From Uranotaenia lowii (Eukaryota > Arthropoda > Insecta > Diptera > Culicidae): a DNA stretch of 64,000 nt. The stretch lies in NCBI RefSeq assembly GCF_029784155.1, contig NC_073692.1, positions 233,324,503-233,388,502 of the forward strand, read 5' to 3'. How positions within the stretch are numbered: position 1 is the stretch's first letter; each line of letters begins with the position of its first letter. A program made the position numbers and the translations under genes. Positions 44,807 through 55,043 of this stretch are shown here, one piece after another. Under the pieces are notes generated by a model. The model ran no database searches. It had not been told where the DNA came from and saw only the letters and a list, made by a program, of their open reading frames with translations.

Positions 44807-45421
44807 CTAAGCTAAATATCACACGAAACGTAAGGAAACCAACCTTGTAGGCAACTCTCGTCGAGTCTCGGCTCGCTATATTTATGTTTCGTCCGTCTCT
44901 CCGCGCGAAGAATACACACGACGACTCTCTTTTCCATTTCGTCATTTCTTATCGTGTGCCTTTTTTTCATTACCATACAACACTATTTTTGGCTCCTCGT
45001 TCACCAACCAACGCGCGTTTGTTCGTTGTGTTGTGGTGTGATGGTTTCTGTTTTTGTTTTGATTCTGCTAGTCTGCTCGCTGGGTTGTGCTGCAATTTTT
45101 CATGTCTGGCTGAAGTCTTGTTTTTTGCCCATGTTTGTATGCTACCATGACGAAGAGCCGAAGAGATCACTTAACACTCTCTTGCTCTCGTTCAATTTTC
45201 CTCTCGCTGCCATTCTGATTTTCCCACTTCGAGGGGGGAGTATGTGGTATAAAACATAAAACGAAGAGAGAGGGATCTATGAAAGAGATTTTTAAATGTG
45301 GGGTTTTTAGTTTTCCAATGTTGGCTGAACTGTTCGGTTTGACTACCGTCTCGTTTCGTAAGTACTAAGTTGCCGATAAAAGTCCGCAGCAAGTTTCCTT
45401 GAGAGTTTCGCTTAGCTTAGT
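44807..45421 (+). promoter_or_regulatory. GC-richer, CG-rich segment with TATA box and splice donor: possible promoter and leader exon, or a decayed TE end
   Basis: About 600 bp with many CG dinucleotides in AT-rich surroundings. GGTATAAAAC at 45247-45255 is a consensus TATA box, and TTTC|GTAAGT at 45358 is a consensus donor about 80 bases after the expected start site. The combination could be the promoter and non-coding first exon of a plus-strand gene. Alternatively, imperfect inverted strings at the two ends (CTAAGCTAA..CGAAAC..AAGGAAAC) suggest a mobile element. I cannot decide between these. Confidence 0.3.
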
Positions 45422-45814
45422 ACTGGTGGTAACAGGGCTGCCATGCCGTGGATATGAGGCTTTAGTTAAAGATTTAAATGCAGAATTTATCAATTTTGTG
45501 GTATTGTGGTATTTTCACATATCTAAAATTTTTGCTGATATAAATTTTGTATGTGTTTGTAGATTTGGTTTTTGATGGGCAGCCAAGGGACTCTCTAATT
45601 CGACCTCAAGTCGTCTCGCTTAGCAATAGGAAATCGCAGGGAGTTCGAACTCTAAGACCAGGAAAAACACCAAATATGCACTTCTCGATTTTATATTTAA
45701 CAAATGCCACAACAATTCTTTTGTTATATGCACAAAACTTGTTAAATATACCTCAGATGGTTACGGTACCTGTTAAGGTCAAGCCTTGGTCGTCGCTATT
45801 GAAGATGGCGGAAC

Positions 45815-46955
45815 TTTTGTTTATTTGTTTATTTATTTGATATCATCTGACAAAGGTGTGTGTCTGAAAGAATATAACTTAAATCTAGGTTTACATAAAT
45901 CGTTTACTAGTTTCTTAATCGTTGACTCATACTATGCTCAATCCGTTGTTTGAAAGTTGAAATGGACTCATTAAAATCGAATAGGGTATAATGACGGAGA
46001 AAGCATATTTTGGGGGAACGAAGAGGGTCATTACTGTCATAGCGCGTACTTCTTGGTTCCAATGAGAGTCAGTCTCGATTACGACGAGTTCGTTCTGGAA
46101 CATAAATGTTACACCGGGAAAGCAGCCAACAGCAGTCAATTTCATTTCTCAAGATCTTTGCCACGAACAGTGATCGACCAAAAGTATGACGATCCGCCAG
46201 CGTATGGAGTCCAGTCCAGAGATCCAGTTCCGACAGGCTGAGAAAATAACTTATTTTATGATCCTCTCTACTACCTTCGAGCAGGCAGCTAATGATGTTA
46301 CACCACGGTAGTTAATAATATTTTGCTAATCATCTTTTTTATGGACTGGGCTCATAAACGATCTTTTCCAGACGTCTGGGAATTGTTACTGTTCTAGGGA
46401 CCGGTTAAAGATATAGGTTTCACTAAAAGAGTGCGACACTTCTTAAGAACGCACGCCGGAATTTCATCCAGCCGAGCTGATGTTTACCAATGGCTTCTAG
46501 AACCATTTCCTCGCTTATAGAAAAAAAATATCCAAAATCAGCACATCTATGGGCTATCGGGTGACGGCTGCGGAAATTTGATCAGCAGTTGGCGATAGAT
46601 CAGAGAAAACACTGGAGAAGTGCATTGCGAAGAGGTTACATTTTTCGGCAGGAGACGTAGCAATTCTGTCATTTAGTTGGAGTACCGCAGGCAGACCGGA
46701 TTCCTTCCGTTTGAGTTGACAATTTTCCAGAACTTTTTCGAATTGCGGCGAAGCTCTCTTTGTATACGTGCAACATAACGTCGATAGCAAAAACGGTTGT
46801 AACTGCGATATCTTCTTGTAGCATCGTTCAATTTAATTTTAGTAAATGGGCCCCTGGAGCTAGTAAACTTTCGAAGTAATTTAGACGACTACGACCATAC
46901 TGACGCTAATCCTGATTTCCTTCCGTAAATCTCAACGGCAGGAACGAATAAAGTG
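45815..46955 (-). pseudogene. Decayed LINE ORF2, I/R1-like, with AAATAAAC-type tail
   Basis: On the minus strand: a pre-RT block (RKESGLPAVLQLNDRIATSP at about 46710), the early RT motif NYRGVTSLAACSKVVERII (frame-corrected, about 46270-46320), and C-terminal blocks (RRNRDSLSLEPRSTRYDSND, then FNESISTFKQRIEHSMSQR) before stops. The segment between early RT and C-terminus is deleted, including the catalytic YADD. It ends in an (AAATAAAC)-like A-rich tail at 45815-45840. Many frameshifts; non-functional. Confidence 0.7.
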
Positions 46956-47770
46956 ATTTGGGAACTGGTTGGTCGATCTTTTAGTTGGAAATCGACGAAT
47001 TACGCCCAAAGGCTATCGGTTATCGGACCAGAGACATCCAAAGAACTGAATTTTTCAAAGACTTAGGGGTCCTGTTGTAAAAGTCAGACATAAGTGTATT
47101 GTATATAACTCAAAGAAGGAGTGGGAGTAAGCAAATGTAAACAAGAGAACTCACGGTCTTTTGAGTGAAACAGGGTGGTCAAATGGCCCCTCACTGATGG
47201 CATGGGTTCGATTCCCATCTCTGTACAGGGTGTTAAATCTTTACATTAAGTTGTCCACGTCATTTATACCGTCTGTAAAGCCTAAATCGGCTAAGACGGT
47301 GTATGTCTTTTTTGAAAGCACTTATCAAAAGGACGGAAACTACCAAAGGCGTTGGAATGTGGGGACGACCAGGGGAAAAAATTGACGCATAAATTTGTAA
47401 TTCGAGTTGGACTTTCATACAAATTATTCAAATTCCTCTATCCCTTTTTTTTGGTAAAGTGTCACTAATAAAACTTAATAATAACCTCTATCCCTTTGAG
47501 GAAATCATTCGAATTACAAATTTGTCTTTGAAAGAGTACAAATGGTCTTTGAAATTTTGAAATCATCAAAATGTGGATCAATTTTATTTCGTATCCAAGA
47601 CCATACGTCTCCAATAGCAAATGTTATTGACTCTTATAAGTTTCCTGGATTTCTGATTCCTTATTCTTGTTCATTTACATCATAGACTATATCCCTCGAA
47701 AAAAATATTCCTTAAAACAACCAAAGTATCTCTATAAACTGCTGATTTCTTACGTTCGGTTGAATCTAGT
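46956..47770. other. Spacer with a tRNA-like segment
   Basis: At 47170-47230 the plus strand has GTGGTCAAATGGCCCCTC (A-box-like) and GGGTTCGATTCCC (B box) about 30 bases apart, which suggests a SINE head. No target duplication or tail was found. Otherwise AT-rich and without a gene. Confidence 0.35.
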
Positions 47771-48367
47771 TGTTGTGGCCATGAAAAGCCATTGGACTGT
47801 AGGGGCGGCGCTTGGAAAACTAACCACCGATGGGACTCATTCCCCTCATGGGAGTGAGCCTCTCCTAGACAACCTCTGTTGTTGTCTCACCGGTAGAGGC
47901 AAGTCCTCGGACTGTACCTGGGGCCAAGACCGGTCGATCACCGTCACCACAGTGATCGCGCACTAAACTCTTCTTAGGGGGGCTCTGATAAGAGCCGATT
48001 GGATCGGAAGCAAGCGAGGAGGAAGCACGGAGGAATAACACTTATTTACTGCTGGAACATTTATAATTAATATTTTTCTCTATAAACTAGTTTACTTTCA
48101 CTTTTCAATCACTGGAGGACAACTTTTTCCTCTGCTTCCGGTGGTCTAGGACTAGACCATTCCTGGCTGTTTCGCTTTCTCTTGGATTGGCCACTCCACT
48201 GGACCGATGTTGCCGCGATGGTGGTTAAAAATAGACTGATCACGCAACGCGCGGGAGCGCGCGTTTTTATACTTTCGTCCTGTCGGCTGCTGCTCGCTGA
48301 TTGGCTGGCGCTCCTCTCGCGTTCATCCCCTCTCGCTCTCTTCTCAGTCCGCTTATCGGACTGAACA
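47771..48367 (-). repeat. 3' LTR
   Basis: 597 bp, nearly identical to 49265-49861; differences seen at GGCTGTTTCGCTTTC versus GGCTGGTTCGCCTTC, and CTTATCGG versus CTCATCGG. It carries its own TATA/initiator (48264-48271 and 48234-48239) and contains the last part of the gag-like ORF. Confidence 0.93.
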
Positions 48368-49134
48368 TACTCCCCACCGGAAAGTGAGAAGTTGTCCCGG
48401 TTGGTGGTTGTCGTCGAACTTTCTGGAGCCTTCCAGTCGGAAGTGTTCGGCGACACATCGCTTGTCAGTAGCTCGCTTGCTGGAATGCAAACCCGAGCTG
48501 CTGAACCTGGCATGAATTCCCGGTTGGTGGTTGTCGTCGAACTTTCTGGAACTTTCGACGAACTTTCTGGAACCTTCGATGATCTTTCCGGAACCTTCGA
48601 ATTAGCAGTGTTTGGCGACGTACTGCTTGTGATTGGCTCACTTGCTGGAATGTGAACCCGGGCTGATGATCCTGGCATGCATTTCGCTTCTGCTGGACCC
48701 GCTTGCTTGGATCGCTCGACCTTTTTGCGATCCTTCGGTGGAAGACTCGCCTTTTCTGGGGGGACCAATTGTCGCTGGCAACTTTCAGGCTGTGGCTGTT
48801 GAATTGGCAGTGCTCGATCCCATTCGAGCTGACTCTCGATTGCCACGGATACCTCTTCGTATAGCGCCACGAACTCAAAGTAAATGTCGTCTTGCTGCTC
48901 TCGGTCGGCTGGTGACGACAGTGCGATGATATTTTGGTGATGCCTGGAGTACTCAGCCTTAGAGCACTCGACACTTCGATGATAAACCCTCATTTGAGCT
49001 GCGGTTAGCCCAACCTTTTCGTTTTCTGCTCGCTGGAGAATCGTCTTAATTCGCTGGATGTTGCGCTGCGCCAATCCACGGATGTAGATAAGCGCCTGAA
49101 GATTCTCGTTTCTTCTCGCTGGATCTGGATTCAT
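48109..49134 (-). CDS. Gag-like ORF of the LTR element, reading into the 3' LTR
   Basis: 341 codons, starting MNPDPARRNENLQALIYIRG 108 bases after the primer binding site. Residues 1-110 are charged and helical (RIKTILQRAENEKVGLTAAQ, then YHRSVECSKAEYSRHHQNII), in the manner of BEL/Pao gag N-termini. Residues 150-255 are a duplicated low-complexity region: CMPGSSARVHIPASE and FMPGSAARVCIPASE units, with repeated KVPESSS and ESSTTTTNR. No zinc knuckles, protease or RT follow. From about residue 257 the frame runs through the polypurine tract and into the 3' LTR, so the last 85 or so residues are LTR-encoded. The intact frame in a young copy suggests it may be expressed. Gag-only elements rely on a partner for pol. 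The family assignment is inference. Confidence 0.7.
   Translation of the reverse strand: MNPDPARRNENLQALIYIRGLAQRNIQRIKTILQRAENEKVGLTAAQMRVYHRSVECSKAEYSRHHQNIIALSSPADREQQDDIYFEFVALYEEVSVAIESQLEWDRALPIQQPQPESCQRQLVPPEKASLPPKDRKKVERSKQAGPAEAKCMPGSSARVHIPASEPITSSTSPNTANSKVPERSSKVPESSSKVPESSTTTTNREFMPGSAARVCIPASELLTSDVSPNTSDWKAPESSTTTTNRDNFSLSGGEYVQSDKRTEKRARGDERERSASQSASSSRQDESIKTRAPARCVISLFLTTIAATSVQWSGQSKRKRNSQEWSSPRPPEAEEKVVLQ
48368..48378 (-). other. Polypurine tract
   Basis: The minus strand GGTGGGGAGTA lies directly against the 3' LTR start TGTTCAG, the expected place for plus-strand DNA priming. Confidence 0.7.
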
Positions 49135-49241
49135 TGTCTCTTGCTTGCCTTTTCTTCCTCCATGCTTCGCTCACATCACGTTGCTCCCCGATCCGCTCTC
49201 TCAATGACAAAGGTATTCCGTCGGAAGGTACCGGCTTCTAC

Positions 49242-49259
49242 ATCCGGCTCGAAGGACCA
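49242..49259 (-). other. Primer binding site matching tRNA-Tyr 3' end
   Basis: The minus strand TGGTCCTTCGAGCCGGAT starts 5 bases (TGAAA) after the 5' LTR. Its complement ends TCGAAGGACCA, which fits a tRNA whose acceptor strand begins CCTTCGA, as in insect tRNA-Tyr. The tRNA assignment is from general knowledge of tRNA-Tyr sequences. Confidence 0.75.
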
Positions 49260-49264
49260 TTTCA

Positions 49265-49861
49265 TGTTGTGGCCATGAAAAGCCATTGGACTGTAGGGGC
49301 GGCGCTTGGAAAACTAACCACCGATGGGACTCATTCCCCTCATGGGAGTGAGCCTCTCCTAGACAACCTCTGTTGTTGTCTCACCGGTAGAGGCAAGTCC
49401 TCGGACTGTACCTGGGGCCAAGACCGGTCGATCACCGTCACCACAGTGATCGCGCACTAAACTCTTCTTAGGGGGGCTCTGATAAGAGCCGATTGGATCG
49501 GAAGCAAGCGAGGAGGAAGCACGGAGGAATAACACTTATTTACTGCTGGAACATTTATAATTAATATTTTTCTCTATAAACTAGTTTACTTTCACTTTTC
49601 AATCACTGGAGGACAACTTTTTCCTCTGCTTCCGGTGGTCTAGGACTAGACCATTCCTGGCTGGTTCGCCTTCTCTTGGATTGGCCACTCCACTGGACCG
49701 ATGTTGCCGCGATGGTGGTTAAAAATAGACTGATCACGCAACGCGCGGGAGCGCGCGTTTTTATACTTTCGTCCTGTCGGCTGCTGCTCGCTGATTGGCT
49801 GGCGCTCCTCTCGCGTTCATCCCCTCTCGCTCTCTTCTCAGTCCGCTCATCGGACTGAACA
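49265..49861 (-). repeat. 5' LTR
   Basis: 597 bp direct repeat partner. On the minus strand it begins TGTTCAGTCCGATGAGCGGA and ends GGCCACAACA, with the TG..CA termini expected of LTRs. Confidence 0.93.
49728..49765 (-). promoter_or_regulatory. LTR core promoter: TATA box and initiator
   Basis: On the minus strand TATAAAAA (49765-49758) is followed by an initiator-like GATCAGTC. The A of the TCAGT lies 34 bases after the first T of TATA, close to the usual spacing. This would start genomic RNA in the 5' LTR. The identical pair lies in the 3' LTR, where it would read out into 47.77 kb and below. Confidence 0.6.
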
Positions 49862-49866
49862 CTAGT

Positions 49867-51628
49867 TAAGTTAATACTTAGGTGTCGAGCATATTAACTA
49901 ACATTGCAAAAACCGAAATTCAATGATTTCAAACTTGCTTGACCAACCAATGCTGTTCGCAAAATATCCGTTTCGGGGAAATTTGACTTGTAGTTTGCTA
50001 GCGTGCTCCTGGCCGCAAATGTTAACCGACTTTGAAGGTATTAGATTCTTTGTGTATGTTCTATTTCGTAATATTTCAAAATAAAGTAGCTATGTTCTAC
50101 CAAGTTATCTGTAGTTGGTTCCGAATGATAAAAGTTCCGAAAAACAATTTTATTTTTGTATTATTTATAATTTCTGTCATCTTTGATCTTTGAAATTGTC
50201 AAGAATAAATCTGTCCAATATTGGGGTCCAATGAAAATTTGGACTGCTATCCTGGATTTTCCGGTAGAATAAAATCTTACTTGAAGAAAATGACATCAAA
50301 TTTCAGCTTTGCTGTATCTGATTTCTAAATGAAAAGATATTTTGGATTTAAATTGTAGTTCTTCTTTTTCGTTAAACTAATTATCATTTTCATAGAACAT
50401 ACTTTGGTCTCTGAAAAATCTCAATTCTTCAGTATATTGGACTGAACATTTAGGATTCTTAGCACAAAACTATGGGATTTTAGTTTCAATATTTTGGATT
50501 TTTTTTATTGGCGGTTATATGGGTTGAGCAGGTCATCCCGGATATCTCAAAATTATTTTACATACAGTTGTTTTTTTAGTAATGAAAAGTACAGATTTTT
50601 TAATAGAGATAGACTTGAATTGAAAACAATGAGACTGTGAGCACTATTTATTTCCCTCATAAACCTAAGGAAGAAATGGTTTTAATAAAGATTATCAACT
50701 CTTATGTAAACCGGGAGTCAAGAAAAATAAGCGCCACCATCGAATATGACGGCTGAAATGCAACTAAAACACAGTGAACACTGTTAGCAGAGAAAACTCA
50801 TGTACGTACATGTAGCAGTTTTGATCACACGGTGGGAAACATGTACTCAATTTAGAGTTTTTAAGAAGAGAAATCAACAATTTCAATAACAATAACTCAT
50901 TTTTGCACTCAAAAATCTTTCGTGTCAGAAATAATTGTGAGCATTGATGCGCAATGCTCAAAATGGGACTGCGAGTGCACTGTTGATCTGTGGATTGTGA
51001 CATTTGTGCTACATGTCAGATCAGTATATTTTTTTTCTAATTTTATACACGCTAACCGCTTTTTGTGACCGCAAAAGGTTGCACAAAATCAAACTTTCAA
51101 TGCGTTTATTTTGATTTTAAATTTCTTATCTAATCCTGATTGTAACACATTAAGGAACACTCAAAATTAGAAAATAATAATGAAATAATCTTCTTGAAAA
51201 TTAAAACGAGACTTCAGGCTACTCAAAATACCATATTTGTATAATTCTGTCCAGCGGTTTCTATCATACAGCACTTTTAATTCCGGATTTTAGAATATAG
51301 TCAAAAGACGAATTTTGAACTTGTCCCAGAGTTTAAAACCTCCTTAAGTGTTTTAGTTTAAATTTCCGCGATTTTTACCGCGGAAATGTTATCATATTGA
51401 GGGAATCAAATAAAAACAATTTTAAAAAGTTTTAAACATCGAGACCGGCTCAAAATTCAACTTTTCACTACTGCGTCGATTCCCTTATGTTAGAAATAAT
51501 ATGAATATAAACACTATTTTTATACTTTGTTGTGATAAATTATCAAATTAAATACATTGTGAAAGTTTATGTTCGCATTACTATATTAACTGATAAGGAA
51601 GTTTTTTCACAATTGATGAATCTGATTG
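49867..51628. other. AT-rich spacer
   Basis: No gene recognised; the longest ORF is 79 codons on the minus strand with no domain. Confidence 0.5.
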
Positions 51629-51644
51629 CCTACCTACCTACCTA
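51629..51644 (-). repeat. (TAGG)4 tail containing the ORF stop codon
   Basis: On the minus strand the ORF ends GACCC-TAG-GTAGGTAGGTAGG: the stop is the first three bases of the first tail unit. Confidence 0.9.
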
Positions 51645-54599
51645 AGGGTCCAGCGCTGATTGACCGGAGCATAGGGCTGAGATAAAAGATCTCCACTGCT
51701 GGCGATCCGGAGCCAGCGTCTTCACTTGCTGCCAGCCGAGGTTCTCGTCAACTGTGCGGATTTCAGCGGCTAGACTTCGCCGCCACGAGCTTTTGGGCCT
51801 GCCTCTTCTTCGATGCCCATCTGGATTCCAGTTAAGCGCCTCTCTGCAAATCTCGTTTTCATCTTTTCGCAGTGTGTGTCCAATCCATCTCCACTTACGT
51901 TCCCGAATCTCGATTTCTAGCGCCTTTTGATGACACCGGCGATGAAGTTCAACGTTTGAGATCCAGTTGGCAGGCCACCAAGCGCGGATGATGTTCCGCT
52001 GGCAGCGATTCACAAACACTTGCAGTTTTCGCGTCGTCACCGCATATGTGCACCAAGTTTCACACCCGTACAGCAATACGAATTTGTCGTTTGAGTTGAA
52101 GATTCGGATCTTAGTTCGTAGAGAGATCTGGCGTGACCGCCAGATGTTTCGGAGACTCGCAAACGCAAATCGGGCTTTTCTGATCCGGGTTTTGATGTCC
52201 TTCTTGGTACCACCATCAGGCGTAATCTGTCTACCAAGATACTGCAAGCACTCCACTGTCTCAACCTGTTGTCCAGCTACCACGAAATTGGAACGATTTT
52301 CTGTATTGATTTCCATCGACTTGGTCTTTCCGACATTGATTTTGAGACCAGCTGCCTTGGAGCTTTCGGTGAGGTCGTCGAGTTTGCTCTGCATGTCTTG
52401 TTGTGTTTGGTCTAGCAAAACAATATCGTCTGCTAGGTCAAGGTCGTTCAGTTGCTCCATGGTTGAAGAATTCCACGGCAATCCTCGGTTTGGTCTACAG
52501 TCAATCGATCCAGTCAAGATCTCATCCATTACGATGAGAAAAAGCAGCGGTGACAAAATACATCCTTGTCTCACTCCAGCAGTTACCGGGATTGGTTCGG
52601 ACAAGACACCGTCGTGCAAGACCTTGCACGAAAATGCCTCGTACTGTGCTTCGATGAGATGGACTAGTTTCTCTGAGACCCCTCGTCGTCTAAGAGCAGC
52701 CCAGATGTTTTCGTGGTTCAGTCGGTCAAATGCTTTTTCGAAATCAACGAACACCAGCAGAAGAGAGTCCTGGAATTCGTTGATTTGTTCCAGTATTATT
52801 CGTAGCGTTGTGATGTGGTCCACACATGATCGTCCGGATCGGAATCCAGCTTGTTGCCGTCGGAGTGTAGCGTCGATTTTCTCCTGGATCCTGTTCAGGA
52901 TCACTTTGCAGAGTACTTTGAGGGTTGTACAGATCAAAGTTATGCCACGCCAGTTACCGCACTCTGTTAGGTCTCCTTTCTTTGGAACCTTTACGAGGAT
53001 ACCCTGCATCCAGTCGGCCGGGAATGTTGCAGTATCCCAAATGTCAGCGAAAAGACGGTGCAACATTTGTGCTGACAAGGCAGGGTCGGCATTGAGCATT
53101 TCAGCAGGAATGCAATCGATTCCAGGCGCTTCGTTGAATTTCATGTCCTTGATTGCCGCTTCTATTTCAGCCAGCGAGGGCGCTTCCGAGTTGACGCCAT
53201 TAATGCGACTTACTGTGGGCGCCTCGAGCTGCGGGTTCTGTTGGCCATTGCTATTTGTAACTCGGAAAAGTTGATCAAAATGCTCAGTCCAACGCTTGAG
53301 CTGATCTGTTCGATCTGTCAGCAGCTGACCTGCTCGGTTTTTCAGCGGCATTCTTGCATTAGTCCTTGCACCACTAAGGCGGCGAGAAATATCATATAAT
53401 AATCGGATATCTCCAATGGCGGCGGCTCTTTCTCCCTCTTCGGCTAGGGAGTTTGTCCAGGCTCTCTTGTCTCGTCTACAAGCTCGTTTAACTGCCTTTT
53501 CCAGCTCCGCATATCGTAAGCGGGCGGCTGCTTTGGCTGACCCGGTACATGCCTGCTCAATTCCGACTTTCGCCCGATCATCGATCATCCTCCAGGTTTC
53601 ATCCGACATCCATTCACTTCGTCTTCCACAAACTTTACCGAGAGTACCATGGCTCGTCGTGATAAAGGCATTCTTGATTCCACACCACTGTTCTTCGACT
53701 GTTCCGTCTGTCGGCAGCTCCGAGGCTCGGGATTCTAGCTGTTCAACGTATGCCCTTTTCACCTCTGGATTCTCCAACCGGCGGACGTCGTATCGACACC
53801 CGACTTTCTCCTCGCGCCGTTGGACACGCGCAACTCTCAGTCGTATCTCGCCAAGGACGAGGTGATGGTCAGATGCAATGTCTGCGCTTCGTTTGTTGTG
53901 GACATCAAGAAGGCTCCTTCTCCATTTTCGGCTGATGCAGATGTGGTCAATTTGATTTTCTGTTCGGCCATCTCGGGATACCCAAGTGACCTTATGTGCT
54001 GGTCGATGGGGGAAGAGCGATCCACCGATCACCATGTTGTTGTTGCCACAAAATTCTACAAACAGCTCTCCGTTTTCGCTCATCTGTCCTAGGCCATGGC
54101 GCCCCATGATGCGCTCAAAGTCCTGATTATCGGAGCCAATCTTTGCGTTGAAGTCGCCTAAGTGGATTTGAATATCACCCTTCGGAATTCTCTCAACCAC
54201 GCTCTTCAATTGACTGTAAAACTGCTCTTTCTCCTGCAAATTGGCAACGTCAGTTGGCGCATAACACTGGACCATTGTAAGGTTTCTAACCCGTGTTCTG
54301 AATCTGGCTACGATTATTCTTTCGTTTATCGGTTCCCATCTTATGAGGGCCGCATGGGCCTGCGGGCTTAACAGGAAACCAACTCCTCGTTCCCGAGTAG
54401 CATGTTCTCCTCGTATGCCAGAGTAAAGCAGTACTTGCCCGGACTGTGTCTTGTGTTCTCCAGTGTTAGGCTAACGGACTTCGCTCAGTCCCAATATCTC
54501 TAGCTTGAGGCGGCTAGCTTCTCTAGCAAGTTGAGCCAGCTTTCCTGGCTGGGCAAGGGTCAAAACATGCCAAGTTCCAATTCTAGTCCGTGTTTTCAT
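51642..54599 (-). pseudogene. RTE ORF2: endonuclease-reverse transcriptase, one in-frame stop
   Basis: From M at 54599 the frame is open except for a TAG at 54471-54473, where copy 2 has TGG (GLSEVRW). From the next M (54275) 877 residues are intact. In that numbering the endonuclease motifs are GDFN (40-43), DH (110-111) and SDHH (135-138). The RT region includes MQGILVKVPKKGD, NWRGITLI, QAGFRSGRS, VFVDFEKAFDRL, GVRQGCILSPLLF and LADD at about 613-616, where most relatives have YADD or FADD. The C-terminal tail has RKWRWIGHTLRK and RRRGRPKSSWRR. The protein nicks target DNA and primes reverse transcription there. One nonsense codon in about 985 makes this a recently dead copy. Confidence 0.9.
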
Positions 54600-54611
54600 G
54601 CTAAAAGTCGT

Positions 54612-55043
54612 TGCGGTTAGCTCAATATCACTGAGTCAGTGGCATTTATTTCTGCAAAATTTAGAGAGTGCATGTTGCATAGTTTAAAATATTAATTGAT
54701 TGAAAACATATCAGAGTGCTTATATTCAAAGGTTTGAAGAACCTCTTAGCTGAATGAAGCTATGATTTCATAGTAGTCGATGATTCCTTTGAATTCAGCC
54801 ACAGTATTTGAAAGACCCAAACACTAGTATTTCACTATCGACTCGGAGTCGATAACCCACTGAGGATGCTTGCAAGTAGCTAGTGTAATATTAGTATTTG
54901 AGTCTTTCAAATACTGTGGCTGAATTGAAAGGAATCATCGACTACTTTGAAATCATATCAGAGTGCATCTTGACTTGAACGTCATTTTTAATACACGCTA
55001 CGATAATTAAAGACAGTTTGTTTGTTGATCTTTTTCGTCAGTA
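54612..55043. other. Spacer containing a palindrome
   Basis: Apart from the palindrome at 54762-54956, no feature is recognised. A direct repeat CATATCAGAGTGC lies at 54707-54719 and about 54954-54966. Confidence 0.4.
54762..54956. repeat. Inverted repeat, 76 bp arms, 43 bp centre
   Basis: Arms 54762-54837 and 54881-54956 pair over their full length with about ten mismatches; the core GTAGTCGATGATTCCTTT and AATTCAGCCACAGTATTTGA are conserved. The centre begins with a second, perfect palindrome TATCGACTCGGAGTCGATA (54836-54854). The RNA or DNA would form a strong hairpin. A fold-back MITE is the simplest reading. Confidence 0.85.

Larger units (their letters stand above)
47771..49861 (-). mobile_element. 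Non-autonomous LTR retrotransposon (BEL/Pao-like), young insertion
   Basis: Two 597 bp direct repeats (47771-48367, 49265-49861) start TGTTGTGGCC and end GGACTGAACA, and are flanked by the 5 bp target duplication CTAGT (47766-47770, 49862-49866). The element runs on the minus strand, so the right LTR is the 5' LTR. A primer binding site (49242-49259) and a polypurine tract (48368-48378) are in the right places. The 0.9 kb interior encodes only a gag-like ORF; protease, RT and integrase are absent. I see three differences between the LTRs, which implies recent insertion. Confidence 0.93.
51629..54611 (-). mobile_element. RTE-clade LINE, copy 1 (5'-truncated)
   Basis: A non-LTR element on the minus strand with AP-like endonuclease and reverse transcriptase in one frame and a (TAGG)4 tail at 51629-51644. 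Compared with copy 2 (60565-63980) the match stops at 54611, so the 5' UTR and the first about 48 codons of the longer ORF are missing. Single-ORF architecture, almost no 3' UTR and a tandem-repeat tail are RTE-clade traits. No clear target duplication was found. Confidence 0.9.

Noticed and set aside
48465..48974. 169-codon ORF overlapping the gag-like ORF in another minus-strand frame
   Set aside because: Shows the same repeats out of frame, with no domain; shadow of the 341-codon ORF.
47771..49861. Segmental tandem duplication of a 597 bp unit
   Set aside because: CTAGT target duplication, TG..CA ends, primer binding site and polypurine tract show LTRs instead.
51967..53274. 435-codon plus-strand ORF
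   Set aside because: Lies opposite the RTE reverse transcriptase; the minus frame has all RT motifs and the plus translation has none. The same shadow appears opposite copy 2 at 61080-61976.
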